From Kalmusia sp. IMI 367209 (taxonomy: Eukaryota > Ascomycota > Dothideomycetes > Pleosporales > Didymosphaeriaceae), in assembly GCA_027946365.1 (NCBI GenBank), contig JAPEUQ010000001.1:434001-498000 (forward strand): DNA of 64,000 nt, in the 5' to 3' direction. Positions 32,256-42,720 of the stretch are shown one piece after another. Made by a program: the position numbers and the translations under genes. A model generated the notes under the pieces. That model was not told the DNA's origin and ran no database searches. It worked only from the letters and a program-made list of their open reading frames with translations. Positions within the stretch are counted from its first letter, which is position 1, and each line of letters begins with the position of its first letter.

Positions 32256-34022
32256 ATGAGGAACGTGCTAGCACTCAAGGAGCGACCGGGAGAGGAAGCA
32301 CCTCCACAGGTGTATGGCTGGCGGCCATACGCTCTTGCCTTTTCTGCGTCATGGGTGGGTTCATTCATCACATTCGAGCCTTTGCGGCCGGTGAACATTC
32401 TTCGTTGGAGGAAAGATCATCGAACCCTGCATTAAAAGACACATCAAAAGTACATTCTGACATAATTCAGGCTTCGGCTATGTACGGGTACGATTCGGCA
32501 TTTATCGGTGGAACGCTCAATCTGCCGTCTTTCCAGCACACCTTTGGTCTTGCGGACGCCACAAAAGCCGCGAAGGCTAACCTATCCTCGAACATCGTAT
32601 CAACTTTTCAAGGTGGAGCCTTTTTTGGCAGTGCTATTGGTTTCTTCCTTGCTGAACGCTTCGGTCGCAAACCGATCATCATCGTTTCAGCTATGATTTT
32701 TACCGTTGGGGCTATCCTACAAATGATAGGGCGTCTTGACCTACTCTATGTCGGTCGAGTTTTCACAGGATGGGGAGTAGGTTCTAGCGCGATGATTCTC
32801 CCCATATATGTGTCGGAATGCTCCCCAGCCTTGATCCGTGGCCGACTTGTTGGAGTGTTTGAAATCATGTTGCAAATTGCTCTCGTCTTTGGGTTTTGGG
32901 TCAACTACGGGGTGAACAAGAATATCAGTCCTGATACGTCGAAGCAGTGGCATGTTCCAGTTGCCGTGCAATTTATACCTGCGGGGCTCTTGGTACTCAC
33001 GATGATACCGATGATTGAGTCACCTAGATGGCTGGTGTCAAAGGGCAGAACTCAAGAGGCAGCCAAAGCTCTATCCTGGATCAGAAACCTTCCAGAGGAT
33101 GACCCACACATTCTTTCCGAACTAGGAAAAGTGGAGCATGCTATTGAAGGTGAGGTAGCCGCTACTGGTTCGACCCGCAATTGGCGCCAGATTGGGAGAG
33201 AGCTATTTGCCAAAGGTGTGCGCGGAAGAATCGTCATTTCTTTCTCAATGATGATTTTTCAAAATTTCACTGGGTAAGATACAAGAGTTAAAAAGAACCC
33301 ATTCATGCCCGCGACTGATGCATTCTAGCATAAACGCGATCAACTACTACTCCCCTACGATCTTCACCTCTATCGGCTTCACGGGCACCTCAAACGGCCT
33401 CCTTGCGACCGGCATCTTCGGCATCGTAAAAATGGTCGCAACGATACTCTATGCAGGCTGGTTAGTCGACAGAGTAGGTCGGCGAAACCTCCTTCTTATT
33501 GGAGGTGTTGGAGCAGGCATATCCATGTTCTATCTCGCCGGTTACTCCAAGATCTCAGGATCCTTCGAACACACGCCCCCGCTAGACTCCGGTGCAAAAG
33601 CCGCTGTAGCTATGGTCTACATCTACGCTCTTTTCTATGGTCTAAGTTGGAACGGCATTCCGTGGCTTTTCTGCGCTGAGGTGCTACCGACACGGGTGCG
33701 GACTGCTGGCATGGCGTTCTGCGTGTGTATTCAGTGGTTGACCCAGTTTGTCGTTGTGTACTCGCTGCCACATATGGTTCTTGGAATCAAGTATGGAACT
33801 TTCTTATTTTTCGGGTGCTGCACTGTGCTTGCGATCGTGTTCGCCTGGTTATTTGTTCCGGAGACGAAGGGCGTTCAGTTGGAAGATATGGATCTGATCT
33901 TCGGACCGGACGTCTCTATTGTAGCTAAGAAAGCTATGCGGAATTATGAAGAGCTTCGGGACGCTCGGGTGCTCATAATTGAAGGAAAGAGCGGTGTTGT
34001 CCTGCGAGAAGAGGTGGCATGA
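32256..34022 (+). CDS. MFS transporter, quinate-permease type
   Basis: A 531 aa carrier from exons 32256-32354, 32471-33273 and 33329-34022. The first exon was placed by homology: MRNVLALKERPGE..VYGWRPYALAFSASW then a 116-nt intron, then ASAMYGYDSAFIGG, which is the quinate-permease start pattern. Other marks are ERFGRKP in the first loop, GRVFTGWGVGSSAMILPIY, the block PALIRGRLVG, IESPRWLVSKGR, WLVDRVGRRN and VPETKGVQLEDMD. All sugar-porter motifs are intact. Fungal members of this group import quinate, shikimate or related cyclic acids, sometimes aromatic acids. Divergent from the cyclase gene by 542 nt, it probably supplies the cluster substrate. Confidence 0.9.
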
Positions 34023-34676
34023 ATAACTAGGCCGGTTCACAATCATTGTTTGAGCCAGACTTAGGGCAGCTATGCAAAGAAGATAGATAGCAGAAGAATG
34101 TTTACTATTACTCATATCCTGTCGTGAGTGGGGATCAAGCTCACTATGAATGTCACTTGACTTGTACCGGTGCTTTCGCCAGCGAGCTGACACATTTTCT
34201 TTTTCTAGTTTAAATAGACTGTGAAAGAGCTGGAACGCTACCCTGCCGTTCAAGACCCTTTATTTAAACGTTCCCTAGATCAGTCAACATCAAGCCTCGA
34301 GCTACGACCCTAAATGCTCCCTCGCTCGTCATTGATTATGAGAACCACAAGTCAATGCACCATCCTTCCTAGGCTACCTATGGTATTCTACATGCCCCGT
34401 TCAGTTCCGCAAAGATGTGACAGGTGTGTGATTGCGAGGTAGAGGGCGTAATTAGTTACACCATGTCATTGCGCAGGCATATGCTCAAGCTTACTCAATA
34501 TCTGTACTGTGTCTCAAACCCATTCTGTCATCAAGCCCTTACACGTTAGCTTTTTAATTCACTTTCTCTATTCCAATGCAGAGAAATATCTCAATTTTCT
34601 AATTTTATAACCCTAATATTACACCAAAACGATACCCTCGGCGACCCAGCCTCTCACGCATTGCCAATTCCCACCT
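34023..34676. other. Intergenic, tail-to-tail
   Basis: 3' flanks of the transporter and the Lys/Gly-repeat gene; AT-rich near 34550-34620. Nothing else is seen. Confidence 0.5.
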
Positions 34677-35819
34677 CTAATCAACCTCCTCGATCGAACT
34701 ACCACCATTACCCACGGAAACATGTCCTCCGGTGTTCACAGATCCATCCGAATCCTGGGGTGGAGTGCGATGTCCCCCAGTGTTCATGGATCCAGACCCA
34801 TCGTCATCTTCACCTTCTGGATCGGATTCTGGCACCGTTGGATCTTGTCCATCCTGAAGCTTAGCAACATTCGCCACCTTCTTTGTATGCGTTCTGCAGT
34901 TATTGAATAGGATGTTGTAATCTGTATTTTTCTCGAGAATCGCTTTGCCTGTTTCATAGTAAGTATACGCGGCACTTTGGAGGCAATGAGATCTATACTT
35001 ACCCTGAGCAAAGAAATGCCGCGTATCGGCAAACTCTGGATTCGCGCCTCCCTTGAAAACATACTTATGCTTCGGCCAGTTATCAATATCATACTCGCAA
35101 TCGTATTGTTCCATTGTCTTGTGTTCACATTCGGCGCCGAAATATGCCTCGCAGCCCTGCGGATCCCGCACCCATGTAAGCTCGCTTGCTGATGCTTCAA
35201 AATCGAGCTGGCCATTCTTCTGACGAACCGTACCCAGAATGAGCCGCGTGTGTCCTTTAGGACCTGGTTTGGTTGTCATAGACAGCATGTAGGCCTGATT
35301 GACCTGGACGGTTTTGCCCTTCTTTTTGGCAGCTTTTACGAGCTCTTTGTAGTTGGTGGTTTCTGTGATCTCGCAGCTCTGGGAACCCGAGGCCGCGTTC
35401 CCACCCTCCATGCGCTTGCAGTTCTTCTTGCCCTTGCCCTTGCCCTTCCCTTTGCCTTTGCCTTTGCCTTTACCATTGCCCTTCGTGCCTTTGCTCTTCT
35501 TAGCCTTCTTGGCCTTCTTGTGGGTTTTCGGCCTCCGTGTCTTCGTCTTCGTTCTCACATGTGAGGTCCTCGTTCTCCCGCTGCGAACTGCAATATAGAT
35601 GTGTCATAAGCATTTGTATCGCATGCATGAGGGCCTCTATAACTTACCGCGTCCTCTCTCTTCCAGAGCGACATCGTCAGCAAGCCAGCCGGAATCTTGG
35701 ACAGCCACCCCATCGCCGATATGAGCTTCAACTCCAGTCCCAGTCTTTTCAATGGGAGTGGAAACCGCATAAAGGGCTAACAAGCCAAAAAGAAAGAAGA
35801 TAAATTGAGTAGCGCGCAT
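34677..35819 (-). CDS. Secreted lysine/glycine-repeat protein with NNC motif
   Basis: A 342 aa protein from exons 35648-35819, 35003-35587 and 34677-34948 (introns of 60 and 54 nt; the second is in frame and stop-free). It has a signal peptide at residues 1-20, then an acidic propeptide-like part ending in EERGR, a possible Kex2 site. Next comes a strongly basic region with repeated Lys-Gly pairs encoded by a hexamer array. The globular part contains SCEITETTNYKELVKAAKK, a Cys pair (GCEAYFGAECEH) and YNILFNNCRTHTKKVANV, where the Asn-Cys block resembles papain-like or NlpC/LRAT-type folds. The tail is acidic with Gly/Ser repeats. No family is recognised; a secreted or wall-associated protein is the safe reading. 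Confidence 0.7.
35429..35479 (-). repeat. Hexanucleotide repeat coding Lys-Gly pairs
   Basis: Repeats of AAGGGC/AAAGGC on the minus strand code the Lys-Gly array. Unit variants at the third base show it is not freshly expanded. Length may vary between strains. Confidence 0.8.
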
Positions 35820-36929
35820 GGCAAACAGAAGTGAAGAGGTGAATGTAAGATCAGAATGAAGTCGAAACGCGATATCGAATGGTAACGAACAAGGAGAGTT
35901 TGGAAAGACTGTAGAGAACTAAAGTTGAAATGAGTGTATGAATGAGTGTGGATAATGATTTTGAATATAGAAATGAATGTAGCTGGAGTTGTACTTCGCG
36001 CAATGCTCTCAGCTTTATTTATGCGTGAGGTCTAACATAGGACTAGGCAGCCGAACGTCGCTAAAAGCCATCAGTGGATATTCAACAGCCACGCTCAGCA
36101 AGCTCACCCATCATACTACTGTGCAATGAACACCGAAATGACGAGTGATGGGCAAATGGAACGGACGTTCGCGTCCGGAATTTTCGGGATTGATCCAAAT
36201 GGCGCCATACGCTGGGAGTTTTGATTACGAGTGGCAGTTCGCATAACACTATCCGGACCAGTCAACAGAAAAATACTGCTTTTTGCGAACATCCTCCTAA
36301 AGGGGGAAAGTGGATTTCACGGTGTCTCTTCATGAAGCTGGACATGATCATGCTGACGCCATATGCATAAGCTGGTGACTGACGTCGGGATTGGTCAAGC
36401 TCGGCTTCCGGAAGCCACAAAGCATTAAGTCGACGGAAATGGAACGGGTGATGACGATGCAAAAATCTGTGATTTATTTTAGGCTCAGAGTAGCATGGAC
36501 GGAAGGCAGCTTTATTAGGCGATACATACTTAGGTACTGAAAAACCATAGCTCAATGTTTAAAGGTAACAACAAAAAGATCTAAGTAATTCGGAATATCT
36601 TGTAGAAGTCCGAAAGTCTTCTAGATATCATAGTAATACCGTATGATCTGTAAATCGATGGAGAGAGAGAGCTGTTTTTTTGTGAGTCTCGTAGTCTGCA
36701 AATCAAGACAGCCTAGTATCTGGTTGCAGCCCCCGCACTAGGCGCCCACCTACCGGTACGCCCTGCACCGCCACGTCCACATACAAACACCCACCACGCC
36801 CATTTTCGCATCTTATACCCAAACCACGGTCTCTAGCAGCCTTTGCTTCGTTCGATCGCTGCATTATACGTCGGACCCAGAACACGTACACATTCCTCGT
36901 GCAACCTCATCCCCACTTACACCTCCTCA
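35820..36929. other. Divergent promoter region, 1.1 kb
   Basis: Between the Lys/Gly-repeat gene and the unknown gene on the right. A TATA-like CATAAATAAAG on the minus strand lies near 36010. Frames at 36262-36555 show no protein character. Confidence 0.5.
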
Positions 36930-38036
36930 ATGTTCCTCCTCTCCCCCTTCAAGCGCAAGTCGCGCCCTAAACCGCCTAAATCCCCCTCAAACGCCGAAAT
37001 GGAAGTTCTTTTCCAGAAATGGTACGAGAATGTCACAATACGTACGTCCCGCGCGCAGCGCCTCTAATTACCCGATCGCCTCCTCAGCGTGCACTAAGCG
37101 TCACCAAAATTCCTCGTTAATCCTCTTCGACATCTCACTGACGCTTTGCTCCTCTCATCGCAGCTGAGATTCGTATCCTCTTCTTCGATACTTTGATCTA
37201 TGGGCACGAAGCCACATCAGGCCTTGTAAAAGCCCGCGAAAAAGCATACTTCGATAGTATCACTCAGCAACTGCTCCTCAGCCCAGATACCCAGCATATC
37301 CTCCCATCTTCAACAATAAACCTTCTGAAACAGCTCCACGGCCCTAAATCGTCCGCCATAGAAGCTGCAGCGCCTCTCTTAGAAGCCCTCCTTACCTCTC
37401 ACGCATACTTCCCCTTCGCCGACCCCCTTCCCCTAACACCCACCACCCTCCTCCAAGCTATTCTGCTTCTTACATGGCGCTGCAAAAACTACTTCAAGCA
37501 AAGTGTCTCCATAAACGGAGATGACACTATCCGCTCGCGTCCTACTCACCGCCGCCTCCTCTTCATATACTCTGCTCTTTCGCACCCACCCACCGGTTGC
37601 CCGACACACCACGATGTCGTCGATGTGCTCTGCAGAATAGAATATCCCATGGGCCGGTACGCCAAGCCCCAGAACGAGCCAGTGCGCAAGCGCGTGACAG
37701 AGTTGGAGCCACTGGCTGAGCGGTTGATGCCCGAGGGAAAGAAAGAGCAGAAGCCGGATCCGGTGGCGGTGAAGACATTAGAGCCACTTGTCGAGTTAGT
37801 GAGGGTGTTTCCATCGAGGTGGGAGGAGCCTGTGAAGGATGTGGAATTTGGGGTGCAGCAGGTAGTAAGTGGGGAGGCGTTTGTGAGGTGGGCGGTAAGA
37901 GTAAGTATGCTCTTTATAGAAGATCTGGGATGTTGCTGATGCCGAATAGATTCGATTACTCGATGTGCTTGACCAAGTTTTCAGCGGATTGCTTCACGAA
38001 ACAGAAGCACCGCCGGTGTCTGGCTCATCAACATAG
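36930..38036 (+). CDS. Unknown conserved-looking protein
   Basis: A 311 aa protein from exons 36930-37041, 37164-37900 and 37950-38036 (introns of 122 and 49 nt; joins TIPEIRILFF and AVRIRLLDVL read well). Residues 1-25 are basic and Pro-rich, followed by a helical region with WYENVTIPEIRILFFDTLIYG. The middle has FPFADPLPLTP and LLQAILLLTWRCKNY, then RRLLFIYSAL. The C-terminal RWAVRIRLLDVLDQVFSGLLHE is amphipathic. The order of these helical pieces reminds me faintly of the N-terminal half of TLDc proteins such as Rtc5, but the TLDc domain itself is absent. No signal peptide or membrane span. I do not assign a function. Confidence 0.65.
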
Positions 38037-39013
38037 TTTGCCAAGCCGAAACAAAGGTCTAGTATGCATTTGGAGGGTTTTACCGAGCTAATCACGTTAC
38101 ATAAGGTAGAGCAAGCCTATGCACTGCTTGTGGTGGCTCTATAAGTGGTCTTAGGGATGGTCTTAGAGGCGTTCACGCGCATATTTGCTGGTCATATTCT
38201 TCCACATGTGAATCGTTTGTAAATAAAAATTTATTTCATAAATTTGATAATTGTCAGGAAACGAGTTGGTATGAGTCATACAACTGGTCAACACCGGCCT
38301 GGAAGATCTCACTGCGACTCACAGCGAGGCAACAGTCTATAAAAGTGATAATTTTTAGGTCTTAATTTTCAGTGCAGGGGCTGCGCTCTAAGAAGAAAAT
38401 GAGATAGTGTAGACAGAAACCAATAGTATTCCTAAAGAGAAAAAGACGATTCCCTACCTCCTCTAGTTGGTAGCACTAAGGGTCTCTGTACAGTTTAACG
38501 CCGTAGCTCAATGAAACTTCCAATCGGGTTGCACCGGACACTGGCGTTACCCAGGCAGGGAATAGAGAGCAACAGGGACAGTCTGACGATTTACGACCTA
38601 AGTACTTGGGTTACCATGCCGCATCAAAGGTTTTCCTTAAAAATAACCATAGTGAATCGAGTACATCTTGTGCTCTATCCCGCATCGTGGAGAAATCACT
38701 TACCAACAAATCAGCCCCAATGCCCTCTTAAACAGCAACCAGTAAACATGAAATATGAAAACATAATACTAGCCTAGGGTATTGAGCAACAGACAGTGAG
38801 TATCGTATATATGTATGCTCTAATATGGTTGTTCGGGGGGCTCAAGAGAACCACTTTGAGCGCCTTCGACAAGATTGCCTTCTACATGATGTGGCACAAG
38901 GGTGCGGCTCGTTTGCGCCCGACGGTTCTCAGCCTCGCGACTGGGAACACAGCAAACACAGCAAACACGGACACCTCGACCGATACCTCGACCACAGAAG
39001 TGGATAAGACGAC
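38037..39013. other. Intergenic, AT-rich
   Basis: About 1 kb with AT-rich patches (38210-38250, 38340-38380). Nothing coding is recognised. It borders the decayed ribokinase. Confidence 0.5.
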
Positions 39014-40277
39014 GTGTACCTCTTGTCTAGTCGTAACGCTCTATCACAGCGCCAGCCCCGCTTCGAGAGACCTCAGAATCTCGACAATGCCAACCACTCG
39101 TCCCACCTGTCGACCGCAGATGTGGAGAACTTCGTCGTGTCCGTTGTGGGCGGCATGATCATGGACCAATTTTCTCAAGCCGAGTGGATGCCCAAGAATG
39201 ATGAGTCACTGGATGCGGATGGTCGGGTCTACAAACCAGGTGGGAAGGGTTCCAACACATCCATAGCTGTCTACCGGTCTCAGTACAAGAAGCCCATCTA
39301 CGGGTCCAAACCGGAGCCGATCGAGCCGTAGCACGTACCGGATACCAACATCGAATCTGACAGCATTGCAACGTCAGACGAACGGCGACGTGGTGCTGTA
39401 GTGTACCTCAACACTGCCGTGGGCAATGATCAATTTGGAAAAGAATTGACAAAGAACCTAAAGCAAAATGGCATTGATACACATGGAGTCCGCACGTTTC
39501 CAGGTCAAATGACTGGCATCTGCGCGGTGTTCATCAATCCATTCACGAAAGAGTCCCGCGACATCGGTTACCCGGACACTAACACAAATTGGACACCACG
39601 CGAGCCCGACTCAATAATATGTCTCACGGGAAAGGAGCCACAGACGCTGGACCTCGTTGTCTGCCACCTGGAGACGAAACACGAAACCGTCGAAACCCTC
39701 CTAGCCACCGTTACTGAACACGGTATTGAAACGCTACTAAACCCGTCGCCGGTGACGTATATACTTAGAGGAATGCTATAAGTGCATAACACATCTGATC
39801 CTGGACGAGCTGGAGGCAGCAGAGCTAGCTCCCTGGAGCTCAAAAGAAGCTGAAGGCCATCGAAGAACGGAGGAGAGCCGCGAAGTATTTCCTGGGCCAA
39901 GGAGTAAAGAATGTGGTAAGCACAGTTGGTGTGGAGGGTGCGTTCTATGCCACAGCGACGTGCGACGGCGTCGTGCCAGCGGTGCCAAAATTAGACGTCA
40001 AAGACACAACAGGAGCAGGGTAAGTCCAGGACAGAAAGAAATAATCGAGAGAAGCTAATGTTCGACACTAAGAGACACATTCGTCAGGTACTACGCCATG
40101 GACTACGTGAGGCAACGGCATCGCGGGGAATGGGATATCAGAAAGGCTGTTGAATTAGGTTGTCGAGCAGCTGCCAAGACAATACAACAGTTCAAGGCGC
40201 AGGATGTATTCCGTGGGCAGATGAACTTGAACATCAGTCGGCGGAGTAACTCTGTGGTTCCACATAGCTGGATGTGA
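39014..40277 (+). pseudogene. Decayed ribokinase/PfkB-family sugar kinase
   Basis: Clear ribokinase pieces in order: VVSVVGGMIMDQF, then YKPGGKGSNTSIA, VVYLNTAVGNDQFG, GVRTFPGQMTGICAV, LLNPSPV, LILDELEAAELA, and KDTTGAGDTF formed across a predicted intron starting at 40020, the motif that binds ATP and carries the catalytic Asp. The frame is broken by a TAG at 39329-39331, a one-base shift near 39770 and a further shift near 39835. The TAG may come from CAG or TGG by a C-to-T type change in CpA context. The C-terminal end near 40277 looks intact. The gene is very unlikely to make active enzyme. Confidence 0.8.
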
Positions 40278-40642
40278 TAGTTCCACGTGTCCGGTCAGTG
40301 GTATTAGAATATGCCAATGCAATTTCAAATCATCAACTGCTACGCGTCAATGCCAACGTAGCCCCATCATATCTTTTCCTGATTCTTGAAGATCTCATAC
40401 ATCATGCCAAGCAAAGTGAATACGTTCCAATGCTGATGGAACAAGCTTTTGCAATGTCCCGACCCCGAAACCTACAACTCAATGCATCGCATCGCAGTAC
40501 AATTTGATATCGGAGTCGCGGTTCACCAGATCACTCCATAAAACCGCACAGCCTTCCTTATGAATGAATCTGGAAGGAGCATTTGACTCATCAGGCTAGC
40601 AAGCGGCTCTCGAAACTCATCATTGTATTAGAGTCCAAGGAC
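40278..40642. other. Intergenic between two pseudogenes
   Basis: No recognisable coding content. It may include the decayed 3' end of the kinase relic. Confidence 0.4.
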
Positions 40643-41355
40643 CTAGGTGGAGACCCCTACGAGATTCGATCGAAATGCGTAGGTAAGGTCACTCTGTAGG
40701 TTTGTTTGAGCTTGTCGATGCTTTCCTAGCGAGCGTCTGCCATAGACTATAAGCATCTCCGAAGATACACAGCTCAATGAAAATACATTGGCAGATAACC
40801 CTCGTAAATTTCCCGGATAGACTTCTGGCGCTCTGTAGTCAGAGCTTCCACATACGTCGTTACTGTGAATGTTGCGAGTTGCCCAGTCGGAGTAGTCTTT
40901 CGACTCAGTGCCAAAGTCTGCTAGGTACACCTCTCGGCCTGGAATCAAGATGTTGTGCGATTTGATGTCCCGATGTGCGATCTGACGCTAGTGGATATAG
41001 GCTAAGGCGTGGAGCAAACAGCCAATCCATGTAACCATCTTCTCCAGTTCATAACCGAGGTAGGAGGCCTGCGTGCAATTCTCGAGAAACACATACCAGT
41101 TACACTCCGCAGCGGGCCTCATGAAGATCTTGCACCCTTTCGGAGGCGGATCCCACCAGCACACCGATGCGATATGCGTACCTGCTTGCGGGCGTATGTG
41201 ATGTTAGTCTTGGTATCTATTCCCTCGTAGCATTTGCCTTCGGAGCCCCATCCTAAACATCGCCCAACGTGGTACCGCTCTGCGCCATCGTAGCTAGTGC
41301 TTGAGGTGGACGATGACGATCCTCCTGTGTGTTGCTCTATATCCATCCTCCTCAC
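40643..41355 (-). pseudogene. Decayed serine/threonine protein kinase
   Basis: Kinase subdomains are in order on the minus strand: Gly-loop GRCLGWGSEGKCYEG with YARKQV, then LLHALAYIH, a TAG stop (40988-40990), IAHRDIKSHNILI, YLADFG and SSDYRAPEVYPG, and LSANVFSLSCVSSEML. The stop falls just before the catalytic loop, at a place where Gln is usual, so CAG to TAG is the simplest change. The region between the Gly-loop and the catalytic loop no longer reads in one frame. Style resembles fungal-specific accessory kinases. It is non-functional as it stands. Confidence 0.75.
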
Positions 41356-42008
41356 TTTTCTTGCCGGTGGCTCTTGGAAACGTCGCCACGCGGGTTCTGT
41401 AGAATACGCTTACTTCATTCGTTCGATGGAAGACTGGAGCTACTGTAAGCGATCGGATGTTCACTCTAGACAGTAAAAAGTCAGCCACTGAGCCAATGTC
41501 CCTTGTCGTCAATGTGCTCGGGGAGCTATATTCGAAGATGAACATTATTTATAGAAAACGAGAAAACATATAGCGAACAAGAAATCTGAACCTAAGCTAA
41601 GGTATAATAACCTAACCTTCTTATTTAATAAGCTACATGTATTAGAGTAAAGAAAGTTTTCTCCGAGATACTAGCTTTGGGTCGGTAAACGTTATCAATA
41701 TTACCCAGGATCGTCTTATTCGTCGAATACTACACCTATCGGTCTTCATCACTCCACTCCGCTCCACTAAGACCGGAGTAAAGATCGGAGTTCTCACGTT
41801 TTCCAATTGAGGAAGGTCAAATATTAGTCAGCTGCTTTCCTCGGTATATGCGTAATCAAAGGATGCCTTAAGCTATACATTTAAAACTCCAAGCCTAAGC
41901 GATGAGTCAATACCTTAGGTACTGCAACTTCAACAATCAGATCTACCGACAACATACGTTTTGAGCTCACATACATTTTCTACAACGGTGCCTTCATAAT
42001 TCCTTGCC
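41356..42008. other. Intergenic, AT-rich
   Basis: Very AT-rich at 41530-41660, consistent with further decay. The right half is the promoter of the acetyltransferase gene. Confidence 0.5.
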
Positions 42009-42656
42009 ATGCCCGACTACAGCTTCTACATAACGACTCCCCGCTTAGCGATAACTTATTTTGATGCATCAAAAGAGCCACATGTCGCTTTCACGAAGGA
42101 GCTCTACAAAGCATACACTAAGGTCGACGAAAACGGCAATATCAAACCGACCATCCCCGACCACGCTGCAGCAATCAAACTAATCGAAGAGCGCGCCGCG
42201 CAGATCGACTCGACAGGCTATGGCAGATACCTAATCTCTGTCCTTCCTTCAACTGATGCAGACATCACCCAGCGCGTCGAAACGGCAACACCCGTCGGTC
42301 TCGTCGGACTGAACCTCCGGGGCCCAGACACGCCGCCTGTTCCGGACATTGGCTTCAATCTTCTTCCATCAGCAAGAGGAAAAGGGTATGCGACGGAAGC
42401 AGTTGCCGGACTGCTTGGGTGGTACGAGCGTGAGAAGGGGGTGACGGAGGTGCTAGGGTATTGCGACGATGATAATGAGGGCTCAAAGGCTGTGTTGAGA
42501 AGGTCGGGCTTTGAATTGGTTGGTTACAGGGAAATTGGGGCATTTATGAACAGCGGGGGAATTCCAAAGGAGCGGCAACCAGGGTTGTTGGTCTGGACTA
42601 GGGGGTTGAAGGGTGAATTGAAGGATTATGGCTTGCAGGAGGTTGTGAAGGTGTAG
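42009..42656 (+). CDS. GNAT-family N-acetyltransferase
   Basis: A 215 aa single-exon enzyme resembling the RimJ/RimL-type GNAT branch. N-terminal ITTPRLAITYFD matches the TxRLxLR start. The acetyl-CoA loop is LLPSARGKGYATEAV (about 118-132). GYCDDDNEGSKAVLRRSGFELVGYRE is split here for reading: the Asn-x-x-Ser block in DNEGSKAV and the following RRSGFELVG are the usual C-terminal marks. The N-terminal part has an insertion (residues 30-95) longer than the bacterial enzymes. Substrate is unknown; antibiotic, polyamine or protein N-terminal acetylation are all possible. Confidence 0.85.
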   Translation: MPDYSFYITTPRLAITYFDASKEPHVAFTKELYKAYTKVDENGNIKPTIPDHAAAIKLIEERAAQIDSTGYGRYLISVLPSTDADITQRVETATPVGLVGLNLRGPDTPPVPDIGFNLLPSARGKGYATEAVAGLLGWYEREKGVTEVLGYCDDDNEGSKAVLRRSGFELVGYREIGAFMNSGGIPKERQPGLLVWTRGLKGELKDYGLQEVVKV

Positions 42657-42720
42657 GGTAGGAAGATTCGTAAGTAGTAAACTTTTCCTAGGGGCAGTTG
42701 AGAGAAGTAACAGTACTTCA

